This document shows positions 46,107 through 54,915 of a stretch of 64,000 bases of DNA, piece by piece (positions within the stretch are counted from its first letter, which is position 1; every line of letters begins with the position of its first letter). This DNA is from Mixta theicola (GTDB taxonomy: Bacteria > Pseudomonadota > Gammaproteobacteria > Enterobacterales > Enterobacteriaceae). Position numbers and translations under genes: made by a program. The notes under the pieces are model-generated. The model did no database searches and was not told the origin of the DNA. It saw nothing but the letters and a program-made list of their open reading frames with translations. The stretch covers positions 310,001-374,000 of the forward strand of contig NZ_NWUO01000001.1 of NCBI RefSeq assembly GCF_002895925.1. Reading direction: 5' to 3'.

Positions 46107-48383
46107 TTAGTGCACCGTGCCTTCCGTTTTACGCTTCTCAGCGCTAACGAAATGATAGGCCAGCTGATTTTTCTCTTTATCAAGCGTGACCGAAACCGAT
46201 CCGCCATCCACCAGCGAACCAAACAGCAGTTCGTTAGCTAACGGTTTTTTCAGGTTTTCCTGCACGGTGCGCGCCATCGGACGTGCGCCCATCGCTTTGT
46301 CATAACCCTTCTCCGCCAGCCATTCACGCGCTTCATCGCTGACCTCCAGCGAAACGCCTTTCGCGTCCAGCTGGGCCTGCAGTTCAACGATAAATTTATC
46401 AACGACCTGATGGATAACCTCAGCGGAGAGGTGACCGAACCAGATGATATTATCAAGACGGTTACGGAACTCCGGCGTAAAGATCTTTTTGATCTCTTCC
46501 ATCGCATCGGTGCTGTTATCCTGGTGGATAAGGCCGATAGATTTACGCTCGGTTTCACGCACGCCGGCGTTGGTGGTCATCACCAAAACCACGTTGCGGA
46601 AATCCGCCTTGCGCCCGTTGTTATCGGTCAGCATCCCGTTATCCATCACCTGCAGCAGCAGGTTAAAGACATCCGGATGCGCTTTCTCGATTTCATCCAA
46701 CAGCACAACGGCGTGCGGATGCTTGATAACCGCATCGGTCAGCAAACCACCCTGGTCAAAGCCAACGTAGCCCGGAGGCGCGCCAATCAGACGGCTCACG
46801 GTATGACGCTCCATATACTCGGACATATCAAAACGCAGCAGCTCAATGCCCAACGCCTTCGCCAGCTGTACCGTGACCTCGGTTTTACCTACCCCGGTAG
46901 GGCCGGCAAACAGGAAAGAACCCACCGGCTTACGCTCATGTCCCAGACCGGCGCGGCTCATTTTAATCGCCTCGGTTAATGCTTCAATCGCATTATCCTG
47001 GCCAAACACCAGCATTTTCAGCCGTTCGCCAAGGTTTTTCAGCGTATCGCGATCGGTGGCAGAAACGCTTTTCTCCGGGATACGGGCGATACGGGCGACT
47101 ACCGTCTCAATATCAGCCACGTTAACGGTTTTCTTGCGCTTGCTGACCGGCATCAGGCGGCTGCGTGCGCCCGCTTCATCAATGACGTCAATCGCCTTAT
47201 CGGGCAGATGACGGTCGTTAATATATTTGACCGCCAGCTCAACCGCGGCACGTACCGCCTTCGCGGTGTAGCGTACATCATGATGCGCTTCATATTTCGG
47301 CTTCAGTCCGTTAAGGATCTGTACCGTTTCATCCACGCTCGGCTCGGTAATATCGATTTTCTGGAAACGGCGCGCCAGCGCACGATCTTTTTCAAAGATA
47401 TTACTGAATTCCTGATAGGTGGTTGAACCCATCACGCGGATACGCCCGCTCGACAGCAGCGGTTTGATCAGATTAGCCGCATCGACCTGACCGCCGGAAG
47501 CCGCACCGGCGCCGATGATGGTATGAATCTCATCGATAAACAGGATACTGCTCTCATCCTGCTCCAGCTGTTTTAACAGCGCCTTAAAGCGTTTTTCGAA
47601 ATCGCCGCGGTATTTCGTGCCGGCCAGCAGCGAACCAATATCCAGTGAATAGATGGTGCAATCTTTAATGATTTCCGGCACGTCGCCCTGCACGATGCGC
47701 CAGGCGAGGCCTTCAGCGATAGCGGTTTTACCGACGCCCGATTCCCCCACCAGCAGCGGGTTATTTTTACGGCGACGACACAGCACCTGAACGGTACGCT
47801 CCAGCTCCTTGTCGCGGCCGATCAGCGGGTCGATACCGCCAACGCGAGCAAGCTGGTTAAGATTGGTGGTGAAGTTTTCCATACGCTCCTCCCCGCCTGC
47901 CTGCTCTTCATTAATTTGATTTTCCGGCCCCTGCGCCTGGCCCGGTTCATCTTTACGCGTCCCGTGGGAAATAAAGTTCACCACATCAAGACGGCTGACT
48001 TCATGCTTGCGCAGCAAATAGGCCGCCTGCGACTCCTGTTCGCTGAAAATGGCCACCAGCACGTTTGCGCCTGAGACTTCACTGCGCCCGGACGACTGAA
48101 CGTGGAAAACCGCACGCTGCAAAACCCGCTGAAAGCTGAGCGTCGGTTGCGTATCGCGCTCTTCTTCCGTTACCGGCAGCACCGGCGTGGTTTGTTCGAT
48201 GAAGGCTTCGAGCTCCTGGCGCAGAGCCACTATATCCACCGTACAGGCTTCCAGTGCCTCTCTGGCCGACGGGTTGCTGAGCAAAGCCAGCAACAGGTGC
48301 TCGACGGTCATAAATTCATGACGGTGCTCACGCGCTCTGGCGAAAGCCATGTTTAAACTGAGTTCCAGTTCTTGATTGAGCAT
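46107..48383 (-). CDS. clpA: Clp protease ATP-binding subunit ClpA
   Basis: 758 residues, as in E. coli. Unfoldase of ClpAP. N-domain about 1-145 (binds ClpS), then two AAA+ modules: Walker [14 protein letters not shown] (D1) and [10 protein letters not shown] (D2), with Walker [13 protein letters not shown] and [11 protein letters not shown]. The ClpP-binding IGL loop is present as SIGLIHQ. clpS lies 56 bp upstream. Confidence 0.98.
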   Translation of the reverse strand: MLNQELELSLNMAFARAREHRHEFMTVEHLLLALLSNPSAREALEACTVDIVALRQELEAFIEQTTPVLPVTEEERDTQPTLSFQRVLQRAVFHVQSSGRSEVSGANVLVAIFSEQESQAAYLLRKHEVSRLDVVNFISHGTRKDEPGQAQGPENQINEEQAGGEERMENFTTNLNQLARVGGIDPLIGRDKELERTVQVLCRRRKNNPLLVGESGVGKTAIAEGLAWRIVQGDVPEIIKDCTIYSLDIGSLLAGTKYRGDFEKRFKALLKQLEQDESSILFIDEIHTIIGAGAASGGQVDAANLIKPLLSSGRIRVMGSTTYQEFSNIFEKDRALARRFQKIDITEPSVDETVQILNGLKPKYEAHHDVRYTAKAVRAAVELAVKYINDRHLPDKAIDVIDEAGARSRLMPVSKRKKTVNVADIETVVARIARIPEKSVSATDRDTLKNLGERLKMLVFGQDNAIEALTEAIKMSRAGLGHERKPVGSFLFAGPTGVGKTEVTVQLAKALGIELLRFDMSEYMERHTVSRLIGAPPGYVGFDQGGLLTDAVIKHPHAVVLLDEIEKAHPDVFNLLLQVMDNGMLTDNNGRKADFRNVVLVMTTNAGVRETERKSIGLIHQDNSTDAMEEIKKIFTPEFRNRLDNIIWFGHLSAEVIHQVVDKFIVELQAQLDAKGVSLEVSDEAREWLAEKGYDKAMGARPMARTVQENLKKPLANELLFGSLVDGGSVSVTLDKEKNQLAYHFVSAEKRKTEGTVH

Positions 48384-48439
48384 TAGGCACCTCCCCCAAT
48401 TATCGCCCTACGGTTTATGCCAGAATAGCACAACGCCGC

Positions 48440-48760
48440 TCAGGCTTTTTCCAGCGTACACAGCAACGGATGCTCATGCTCTTTAGCGTAGCGATTCACC
48501 TGCGCTACTTTGGTTTCCGCCACTTCGGCAGTAAACACGCCGCAAATCGCTTTACCCTGATAATGCACTTTGAGCATCAGTTGCGTTGCACGCTCAATAT
48601 CATAAGAAAAGAACTTTTGCAGAACGTCAATGACAAATTCCATAGGAGTATAATCGTCATTGTTGAGTATAACTTTATACATCGAAGGCGGCTTGAGACC
48701 TTCGCGCAGTTTCTCTTCTGCAAGATGTTCAAAGTTAAGCCAGTCGTTAGTGTTTCCCAT
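48440..48760 (-). CDS. clpS: ClpAP adaptor ClpS
   Basis: 106 residues from ATG 48760 ([17 protein letters not shown]), same as E. coli; the longer open frame upstream is not supported. It recognises N-degron residues and hands them to ClpA. The binding-pocket motif [11 protein letters not shown] and [20 protein letters not shown] are intact. The 324-bp gap to cspD (48761-49084) holds both promoters and no visible gene. Confidence 0.97.
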   Translation of the reverse strand: MGNTNDWLNFEHLAEEKLREGLKPPSMYKVILNNDDYTPMEFVIDVLQKFFSYDIERATQLMLKVHYQGKAICGVFTAEVAETKVAQVNRYAKEHEHPLLCTLEKA

Positions 48761-49084
48761 AATGTTCCGTCGTAATCTGTGTTGCGCACTGGCACGAAAG
48801 CCGCATGCCATATTATCAGTGTAACACGCGCGCCATCTGGCTTCGCGCAGGTAAAAAAATATCCGCTGTGCTACAGGCGCGACCGCTATCACAAATTTGG
48901 CAATAGCGTTAACTACCTCAAAGTTTAGCGATTTTATCGATGCCTGAACCGGCCGATGGCTTGACGCTTACCCTCGTTCCTCTACATTCTACAAGCACAA
49001 GCTGATGGAGTTTTAAACAGCTCCATACGGCTTTCACTACCTCACCTACATAGTAAAAAAACGTCTTGCGAGGGAACCAGAAGT

Positions 49085-49345
49085 ATGGAGAAGGGTACAG
49101 TTAAATGGTTCAACAACGCCAAAGGATTCGGCTTTATCTGCCCGATCGGCGGCGGCGATGATATCTTTGCCCACTATTCCTCAATCCAAATGGAGGGATA
49201 CAGGACGCTCAAAGCCGGACAACACGTGCAGTTTGATGTTCATCAAGGCCCGAAGGGCAATCATGCCAGCCTTATTGTTCCGGTGGAGACGGCCGAAGGC
49301 ATCCGCATTGTTCCGGTGGAGGCGGTCGAAGGTATCCGTGCCTGA
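49085..49345 (+). CDS. cspD: Cold-shock-like protein CspD with extended tail
   Basis: 86 residues, longer than E. coli CspD (74). CspD binds single-stranded DNA/RNA and inhibits replication in stationary phase. RNP1 KGFGFI and RNP2 DIFAHY are intact. The C-terminal tail contains an 11-residue unit twice (IVPVETAEGIR then IVPVEAVEGIR), caused by a 33-bp in-frame tandem repeat. RBS GAGGGAACC precedes ATG 49085. The repeats lie outside the cold-shock domain, so function is probably kept. Confidence 0.95.
   Translation: MEKGTVKWFNNAKGFGFICPIGGGDDIFAHYSSIQMEGYRTLKAGQHVQFDVHQGPKGNHASLIVPVETAEGIRIVPVEAVEGIRA
49274..49339 (+). repeat. 33-bp tandem duplication in cspD tail
   Basis: Copies at 49274-49306 and 49307-49339, starting ATTGTTCCGGTGGAG in both, differing at a few positions. 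The unit is a multiple of three, so the frame is kept. Confidence 0.93.
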
Positions 49346-49378
49346 ACCCGTGTTAACACATTCTGTACAACCCGACTG

Positions 49379-49411
49379 AAAAATGCCAGCTACGGATGCT
49401 GGCATTTTTAT
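49379..49411 (+). terminator. Intrinsic terminator of cspD
   Basis: AAATGCCAGC (49381-49390) and GCTGGCATTTTT around TACGGAT. The next 210 bp (49412-49620) show no gene. Confidence 0.9.
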
Positions 49412-49620
49412 TAAACATTTTGGTCACCTTTAACAGGTGGGGCTGACAGGATGTTTTTCAACCCTGGCCTGCGCCCTTAACGCTAACGGCGCTACGGCTA
49501 CGATGTGAACCCGCCTGAAGCGCAGAGCAAAGAATAGTGGCTGGACAATTTCAGGCTAAACCATTTGTGCCTCGGAGCATTAACCCACTGTAGAGAATAA
49601 TTTTTTAATTTTCCCCGTTC

Positions 49621-49658
49621 AAAATGACAAAAAGACCTGCGGTTCAGGCAGGCCTTTT
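49621..49658 (-). terminator. Intrinsic terminator of ric
   Basis: CCTGC (49636-49640) and GCAGG (49648-49652), extended by G-C and A-T pairs with one mismatch, then TTTTTGTCATTTT on the minus strand. Confidence 0.72.
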
Positions 49659-49680
49659 CTTCAGCATCCGTCAGGCTGGC

Positions 49681-50346
49681 TCACTCGCCGCGCAGCGCAC
49701 GTGGGAACAACAGGTTGTTTTCCAGATGGATATGCTGCATCAGATCTTTAATAAACTGGTCAATGCCGCTGTACAGGGCGCGCCAGGTAGTACAGGCGCC
49801 TTCGGGCGGCGTAAGGTTATTGGTCAGAGATTTAATGATTTCCAGCTGCTCGCCCGCTTCATTATGTTCGAATTCCATCACGGCGATAGGATTGCCAGCA
49901 TGGGCGCCCAGGCCTTGCTCAATCATAGGGAACAGTACGCGTTCTTCTTTCATCATATGTTCGCTGAGATGCTGCCAGACAGCCTGAATGGTACTGGCCA
50001 GACCGTGCGGACAGGCTGATTTTGCGCCATGCACGCGCTCAACCTTTTCGGCCATCGTAATCAGGTCGGGCAGCTGCTGACGATGCACGTTATGGTAACG
50101 GTTAATAATATGTTCAATCAGCGCAGAAAGCGGCGCATTAAGCCAGTTCTCTTCCTCACTTTTCTGTTGCGTCAGCTGCTGTAATTCTTGCTCAAGCTGT
50201 CCAATCTCCAGGCCGCGTTTGGCAGCCATCTCTTCCAGCGTATGTTTACCGCCACAGCAGAAGTCGAGATCGTATTTATGAAACAGAGCGGTTGAACCAG
50301 GGATAGCGATAGCCAGCTCTCCCAGAGTAGTAGTACGTAAGGACAT
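49681..50346 (-). CDS. ytfE: Iron-sulfur cluster repair protein Ric (YtfE/DnrN)
   Basis: 221 residues (E. coli YtfE 220). Di-iron protein that repairs Fe-S clusters damaged by NO and oxidants. N-terminal ScdA-type motif KYDLDFCCGGK with vicinal cysteines, then a hemerythrin-like four-helix bundle whose iron ligands are seen in HIINRYHNVHRQQ, SEHMMKEERVLFP, EFEHNEAGE and LMQHIHLENNLLFP. A 23-bp NsrR-type operator lies 25 bp upstream. In E. coli ytfE is at another locus; here it sits beside hcp-hcr. Confidence 0.95.
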   Translation of the reverse strand: MSLRTTTLGELAIAIPGSTALFHKYDLDFCCGGKHTLEEMAAKRGLEIGQLEQELQQLTQQKSEEENWLNAPLSALIEHIINRYHNVHRQQLPDLITMAEKVERVHGAKSACPHGLASTIQAVWQHLSEHMMKEERVLFPMIEQGLGAHAGNPIAVMEFEHNEAGEQLEIIKSLTNNLTPPEGACTTWRALYSGIDQFIKDLMQHIHLENNLLFPRALRGE

Positions 50347-50371
50347 TGCTTTTACCTTTTGCTGAAATCAT

Positions 50372-50394
50372 AAGTTGCATTTTAAATACATCTT
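50372..50394 (-). promoter_or_regulatory. NsrR operator upstream of ric
   Basis: AAGTTGCATTT, one spacer T, AAATACATCTT: an 11-1-11 dyad close to the known NsrR site (AAGATGCATTT-N-AAATGCATCTT), with two mismatches. It overlaps the expected promoter of ric in the 241-bp divergent gap with lysO. Confidence 0.8.
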
Positions 50395-50587
50395 TTGACG
50401 GAAAGCCACTCTATTTTTCTTTCGCCTTATAAAACAGCTCTTATGGAAAAACGACGGCCCCAGCTTTTTCCTGGCCGGGAGCGCTTTTCAGCGGCGGTAG
50501 CCAACAAATTTCGTGTCGGACTTTACGAGTTTGCCTTTTTTGGTTAGCGTGAAGTTCGTCAAATTTGCTTATGGATTTCACAGGGAT

Positions 50588-51487
50588 ATGTATTCAGGAT
50601 TGCTGATCATTCTTTTGCCATTAGTTATCGGTTATTTGCTACCGCTTAAATCCCCCGCTCTGCAACGCCTGATTAATCGTCTGCTGAGCTGGATGGTCTA
50701 CGTTATTCTGTTTTTTATGGGCATCAGCCTGGCGTTTTTGGATAATCTGGCGGCTAACCTGCTGGCTATTTTACATATCGCCAGCGTCAGCGTTATTGCC
50801 ATTCTGGCCTGTAATCTGGTGGCGCTGCGCCTGCTGGAAAAACACCGCCCCTGGCACCACCATCACCAGCAGGAAGCGCTGCCTTCGCGTCTTCATATGG
50901 CGCTGGAATCGCTTAAGCTGCTGGGCGTAGTGGTGCTGGGTTTCTTACTGGGCCTGACCGGCTGGACATTTTTGCATCACGCCACCCAGGCAAGTGAATA
51001 TGCGCTGTTCCTGCTGCTGTTTCTGGTTGGCCTGCAGCTGCGCGGCAGCGGAATGACGCTGCGTCAGATTGTGCTGAACCGGCGTGGGATGATGGTCGCA
51101 TTTGTGGTCTGCATAAGCGCTTTTGTTGGCGGCATCCTGGCGGCGCTGGTGCTGGGGCTACCCTTGACTACCGGGCTGGCGCTGGCCAGCGGCTACGGTT
51201 GGTATTCGCTCTCTGGCATTTTAATGACGGAAAGCTTCGGACCGGTTATCGGCAGCGCGGCATTCTTCAACGATCTGCTGCGCGAACTGCTGGCGATAAT
51301 GTTGATCCCGCTACTGATCCGTCATCATCGTTCCAGCGCGCTGGGGCTGTGCGGCGCCACCTCTATGGATTTTACGCTTCCCGTGTTGCAGCGTGCCGGC
51401 GGCGTTGAAATGGTGCCCGCTGCAATCGTACACGGCTTTGCCCTCAGTCTGGCTTCGCCTGTGTTGATCGCTCTCTTTTCTTCATGA
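50588..51487 (+). CDS. lysO: L-lysine exporter LysO (YbjE)
   Basis: 299 residues from ATG 50588 (MYSGLLIILLPLVIGYL), equal to E. coli LysO; the extra 25 codons upstream are not supported. Integral membrane protein with about eight helices, DUF340 family, exporting lysine and the toxic analogue thialysine. Conserved blocks SGYGWYSLSGIL and SFGPVIGSAAFFNDLLREL contain the family acidic residues. CAGGGAT precedes the ATG closely. Confidence 0.94.
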   Translation: MYSGLLIILLPLVIGYLLPLKSPALQRLINRLLSWMVYVILFFMGISLAFLDNLAANLLAILHIASVSVIAILACNLVALRLLEKHRPWHHHHQQEALPSRLHMALESLKLLGVVVLGFLLGLTGWTFLHHATQASEYALFLLLFLVGLQLRGSGMTLRQIVLNRRGMMVAFVVCISAFVGGILAALVLGLPLTTGLALASGYGWYSLSGILMTESFGPVIGSAAFFNDLLRELLAIMLIPLLIRHHRSSALGLCGATSMDFTLPVLQRAGGVEMVPAAIVHGFALSLASPVLIALFSS

Positions 51488-51493
51488 CAATAT

Positions 51494-51530
51494 GGCGGCG
51501 CAAAACCAGGCCGCCTCCCCTTTTCTTTTT
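51494..51530 (+). terminator. Likely terminator of lysO
   Basis: GGCGGC (51494-51499) and GCCGCC (51510-51515) followed by TCCCCTTTTCTTTTT. Confidence 0.7.
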
Positions 51531-51542
51531 GCTTTAGATCAA
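51529..51542 (+). promoter_or_regulatory. FNR-like box upstream of hcp
   Basis: TTGCT-TTAG-ATCAA matches TTGAT-N4-ATCAA at nine of ten positions. E. coli hcp-hcr is FNR-activated. No clear -10 at the ideal distance, so the geometry is not settled. Confidence 0.6.
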
Positions 51543-51595
51543 TCCGCTCTTAATTATTTCAGGCTCCTCTTGCCTGCCAGTCGCGCTTCTCTTTA

Positions 51596-51618
51596 AAGTT
51601 GCATTTAAAATACTACTT
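51596..51618 (+). promoter_or_regulatory. NsrR operator upstream of hcp-hcr
   Basis: AAGTTGCATTT, spacer A, AAATACTACTT: the left arm is identical to that before ric. It ends 16 bp before the hcp start, the position for NsrR repression as in E. coli hcp. Confidence 0.78.
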
Positions 51619-51634
51619 ATAAAGGGATACTATT

Positions 51635-53284
51635 ATGTTTTGTGTGCAATGTGAGCAAACAATCCGCACTCCGGCGGGTAACGGCTGTTCCTGGGCGCAG
51701 GGGATGTGTGGTAAAACCGCGCAAACGTCCGATTTACAGGATCTGCTGATCGCCGTCTTACAAAGCCTTTCCGCATGGGCTTTGCACGCGCGCACCGGCA
51801 GCATTATCGAGCATGAAATCGACAGTTTCGCGCCTCGCGCCTTTTTCTCCACGCTGACCAACGTTAACTTCGACTCCGATCGCATCATTAATTACGCCAT
51901 TCAGGCGCAAAGCTATCGCGATAATTTAAAAGCCCGCTGCGCCGTACTGGGCCTCGGTGCGCCGCAGCATCCGCTGAGCGATTTGTCTCTGAACGGCCAC
52001 CATGCCGAAGTTTTACAGCAGCAGGCGCACGCGTTTGCGCTGAATGCCGGTGACGATCATGAAGATGTGGTCGGTCTGCGTCTGCTGTGTCTGTATGGTC
52101 TGAAAGGCGCCGCCGCCTATATGGAACATGCGCACGTGCATGGCCGTTACGATAACGAGATTTATCACCAGTATCATCAGATCATGGCATGGCTTGGCAC
52201 GCGTCCGAACAATATCGAAACGCTGCTGGCGGAAGCGATGCATATCGGCAAAATGAACTTCACCATTATGGCGATGCTGGATGAAGCGCAGACGACGACC
52301 TACGGCGATCCGCAGCCGGTTAAGGTTAACGTGCGTCCGGTGACCGGCAAGGCGATCCTGATTTCCGGCCATGATCTGAAAGATCTGCAGCTGCTGCTGG
52401 AGCAAACCGTCGGCACCGGAATTAATGTCTATACCCACGGCGAAATGCTGCCTGCGCACGGTTATCCGGAGCTGAATAAATATCCTCACCTGGTAGGCAA
52501 CTACGGCAGCGGCTGGCAGAACCAGCAAACCGAGTTTGCCCGCTTCCCGGGCCCCATTGTGATGACCTCCAACTGCATTATCGATCCGAACCCAGGCGAT
52601 TATCAACAGCGTATCTGGACACGCAGCATTGTCGGCTGGCCGGGCGTTAACCATCTTGACGGCGATGATTTCACGCCGGTGATCGCGCAGGCGCAAGCGA
52701 TGGCAGGCTTCCCGTGGAGTGAAATCCCGCATGAAATTACCGTTGGCTTTGGCCGTCGCGTACTGCTGGACGCCTGCGATTCTATTATTGAACTTGCCAC
52801 GCAGAAAAAACTGCGGCACGTCTTCCTGGTAGGCGGCTGTGACGGTAGCCGTGACAAACGCAGTTACTATACCGATCTGGCGATGGCGGTGCCGGACGAC
52901 TGCCTGATCCTGACGCTCGCCTGCGGTAAATACCGCTTTAACAAGCTCGACTTCGGCACGCTGGAAGGGCTGCCGCGCCTGCTGGACGTGGGTCAATGCA
53001 ATGACAGCTACGCCGCGATTGTGCTGGCGGTCAAGCTGGCGGAAAAACTGAACTGCGGCGTTAACGATCTGCCGCTGTCGCTGATCCTTTCATGGTTCGA
53101 GCAAAAAGCGATTGTGGTGCTGCTGACGCTGCTGTCGCTCGGCGTGAAAAATATCCGCACCGGCCCGACCGCCCCGGCGTTTCTCACCGATAACCTGCTT
53201 GCCATTCTGGAAAAAGAGTTTGGCATGATCCCGGTAACCACTGTTGAAAACGATCTTGCCGCTATTCTGCCGCCACAGGAGTAA
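51635..53284 (+). CDS. hcp: Hydroxylamine reductase / NO reductase Hcp (hybrid cluster protein)
   Basis: 549 residues (E. coli 550). Reduces NO (and hydroxylamine) with a hybrid 4Fe-2O-2S cluster; also linked to S-nitrosylation. The N-terminal cluster cysteines are Cys3, Cys6, Cys18 and Cys25 (spacing of the enterobacterial 2Fe-2S class). Hybrid-cluster ligands appear in [33 protein letters not shown] and [10 protein letters not shown]. Followed after 3 bp by its reductase hcr. Confidence 0.98.
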   Translation: MFCVQCEQTIRTPAGNGCSWAQGMCGKTAQTSDLQDLLIAVLQSLSAWALHARTGSIIEHEIDSFAPRAFFSTLTNVNFDSDRIINYAIQAQSYRDNLKARCAVLGLGAPQHPLSDLSLNGHHAEVLQQQAHAFALNAGDDHEDVVGLRLLCLYGLKGAAAYMEHAHVHGRYDNEIYHQYHQIMAWLGTRPNNIETLLAEAMHIGKMNFTIMAMLDEAQTTTYGDPQPVKVNVRPVTGKAILISGHDLKDLQLLLEQTVGTGINVYTHGEMLPAHGYPELNKYPHLVGNYGSGWQNQQTEFARFPGPIVMTSNCIIDPNPGDYQQRIWTRSIVGWPGVNHLDGDDFTPVIAQAQAMAGFPWSEIPHEITVGFGRRVLLDACDSIIELATQKKLRHVFLVGGCDGSRDKRSYYTDLAMAVPDDCLILTLACGKYRFNKLDFGTLEGLPRLLDVGQCNDSYAAIVLAVKLAEKLNCGVNDLPLSLILSWFEQKAIVVLLTLLSLGVKNIRTGPTAPAFLTDNLLAILEKEFGMIPVTTVENDLAAILPPQE

Positions 53285-53287
53285 AAC

Positions 53288-54277
53288 ATGAACATCACGA
53301 CACTTTGCCCCTGGCGCATGCAGGTTCACCATATTACGCAGGAAACGCCGGATGTCTGGACGCTGGCGCTCATTGACCATGATTTCTACCGCTGGCAGGC
53401 CGGTCAGTTCGCGCTGGTGCGCATTGGCAACGGCGACGAGGTGCGCGCCTATACCCTCTCCTCGACGCCGGGCCAGAGCCGGTTTATCACCCTGACGATC
53501 CGCTATATCGAACGGGGCAAAGGCTCCGGCTGGCTAACCCGCCAGGTGAAGCCCGGCGACTACGTCTGGTTATCCGATCCGCAGGGCAGCTTCAGCTGTG
53601 AACAGCATCCCGCTGCGTATTATCTGCTGCTGGCGGCCGGCTGCGGAATTACGCCGGTGATGTCAATGGCGCGCTGGCTGCACAGCCATCGTCCGGAAAC
53701 CGATGTGCATCTGATCTACAGCGTCCGCTCGCCGCATGATGTTATTTTTGCCGCCGAACTGCAGGCGCTGCGCCCGTGGCTGAAGCTGACGATTATTGCT
53801 GAACAGCAGGCGGAAGCGCAGATGCTGACGGGCCGCCTGAGCGCAGAAATTCTGGCGCAGCAGGTACCGGACATCGCCCGGCGGACGGTAATGATGTGCG
53901 GCCCGCAGCCCTATATGGATCGGGCGGAAAGCGACGTGCGCGCGTTGGGCGCCGTTCATCTGTTACGCGAGCAGTTTACCGCTGCCGCGCCTGATGAAAC
54001 AGAGGATAACGGCGTGCGCTACCATCTGAGCAGCGCTTCACAACGGCTGAAAAACGCTGCATTTCCGGCGGGCCGGTCGCTGCTGTCGGCGATGGAGCAG
54101 CATAAGCTGCCGGTTGACGCGGTTTGCCGCGCTGGCGTATGCGGCTGCTGTAAAACGCGCGTGGTCAGCGGCGAATATCAGACCAGCAGTATGGTTGGCC
54201 TGACGGAAGAAGAGATCGCGGCAGGCTACGTGCTGGCCTGTAGCTGTCAGCCGACGGGCGATATTGAGCTGGCCTGA
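53288..54277 (+). CDS. hcr: NADH oxidoreductase Hcr
   Basis: 329 residues (E. coli 322). Supplies electrons from NADH to Hcp. Ferredoxin-reductase-like N-terminal part (RAYTLSSTPG FAD site; LLAAGCGITPVMSM NAD site) and C-terminal plant-type 2Fe-2S domain with CRAGVCGCCKTRV and a later Cys (LACSC). In the same operon as hcp. Confidence 0.96.
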   Translation: MNITTLCPWRMQVHHITQETPDVWTLALIDHDFYRWQAGQFALVRIGNGDEVRAYTLSSTPGQSRFITLTIRYIERGKGSGWLTRQVKPGDYVWLSDPQGSFSCEQHPAAYYLLLAAGCGITPVMSMARWLHSHRPETDVHLIYSVRSPHDVIFAAELQALRPWLKLTIIAEQQAEAQMLTGRLSAEILAQQVPDIARRTVMMCGPQPYMDRAESDVRALGAVHLLREQFTAAAPDETEDNGVRYHLSSASQRLKNAAFPAGRSLLSAMEQHKLPVDAVCRAGVCGCCKTRVVSGEYQTSSMVGLTEEEIAAGYVLACSCQPTGDIELA

Positions 54278-54497
54278 CGGCGAATTTCATCGTGGCTCAC
54301 CCGCTTTGCGGCGCGTTGAGCAGGCTTTTTATCGTCTGTTGCCATGCGCCGCCAGCAACAAAGCGCCACGCTAAAGCAAACCGTTGCCATACGGGTCGCG
54401 CAGTTAAACAGCTAAGGGAATCCAGGGATTCCCTTAATCATCTGAACCACATAGCCGGGCTAACGCTATTCCCTTCCTGTTTTGATGCCAGCCGTTG
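54278..54497. other. Gene-free stretch with a 10-bp perfect hairpin
   Basis: Between hcr and the operator of the next gene. A perfect inverted repeat TAAGGGAATC (54413-54422) / GATTCCCTTA (54427-54436) with loop CAGG is present, without a T run. On the minus strand an open frame of 47 codons (54297-54437, containing WQRFALAWRFVAGG and ending LLNAPQSG) has no start codon and could be a remnant. E. coli has poxB after hcr; it is not here. Confidence 0.4.
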
Positions 54498-54518
54498 GAT
54501 ATAGATTTTAACTATATC
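54498..54518 (+). promoter_or_regulatory. LysR-type operator A, before EIIB gene
   Basis: GATATAG-N7-CTATATC, a perfect 7+7 dyad with the T-N11-A form of LysR-family boxes. The same element is present before the ABC operon at 55861-55881, and in both a GATTTC follows 36 bases after the first base of the dyad. The EIIB start codon is 79 bp downstream. Confidence 0.8.
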
Positions 54519-54596
54519 AACGCGACGAAAATCGATTTCCTTTCCTTAGCGCCACCTCAGTATACTTTTATTAATGTCATTTTTAGGGAGACAGGC

Positions 54597-54881
54597 ATGG
54601 AAATGAAACAACGGGCAGAACGGTTACTGCAGGCGCTGGGCGGAGCCGATAATCTGACGCATCTGGTCTATTGCGCCAGCCGCGTCCGTGTCCAGCTGCG
54701 CAATGACGCCCTGCTTGATAAAACCAGTGTTGCTGATATAGCAGGCGTAAAAGCTATAGTCAGCGTCGATAAGCAACAAAAAACCGAATATCAGCTGGTA
54801 ATGGGTCCCGGCAACGCTAAAACCTTTTATCAGGAAATTGTTGCCGCCGGCGGGCTGGAAAATCTGGCGGTCGATCGGTAA
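54597..54881 (+). CDS. Stand-alone PTS EIIB domain protein (glucose/sucrose type)
   Basis: 94 residues from ATG 54597 (MEMKQRAERLLQALGGADNL), with AGGGAGA upstream. It matches the type-1 EIIB fold of PtsG/ScrA-like enzymes: ALGG.[DE]N near the start, the phospho-cysteine Cys26 in YCASRVRVQL (usual form CxTRLR), and GVKAIVSVDKQQ with YQLVMGPGNAK at the C-terminal half. The class members are normally fused to an EIIC membrane domain; here no EIIC or EIIA is adjacent and the protein stops right after the domain. It lies convergent with the LysR gene and has the same operator as the ABC operon. It may be a regulatory phospho-protein or a partner of a distant EIIC; I cannot tell which. Confidence 0.88.
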   Translation: MEMKQRAERLLQALGGADNLTHLVYCASRVRVQLRNDALLDKTSVADIAGVKAIVSVDKQQKTEYQLVMGPGNAKTFYQEIVAAGGLENLAVDR

Positions 54882-54891
54882 AACAGACCGG

Positions 54892-54915
54892 AACAGGGCA
54901 TATTCCAGCCCTGTT
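54892..54915. terminator. Hairpin between convergent EIIB and LysR genes
   Basis: AACAGGG (54892-54898) pairs with CCCTGTT (54909-54915). It touches the LysR stop codon. No strong T run; probably ends both messages. Confidence 0.5.

Noticed and set aside
52013-52996. 327-codon open frame opposite hcp
   Set aside because: Shadow of hcp; His/Arg-rich low-quality translation.
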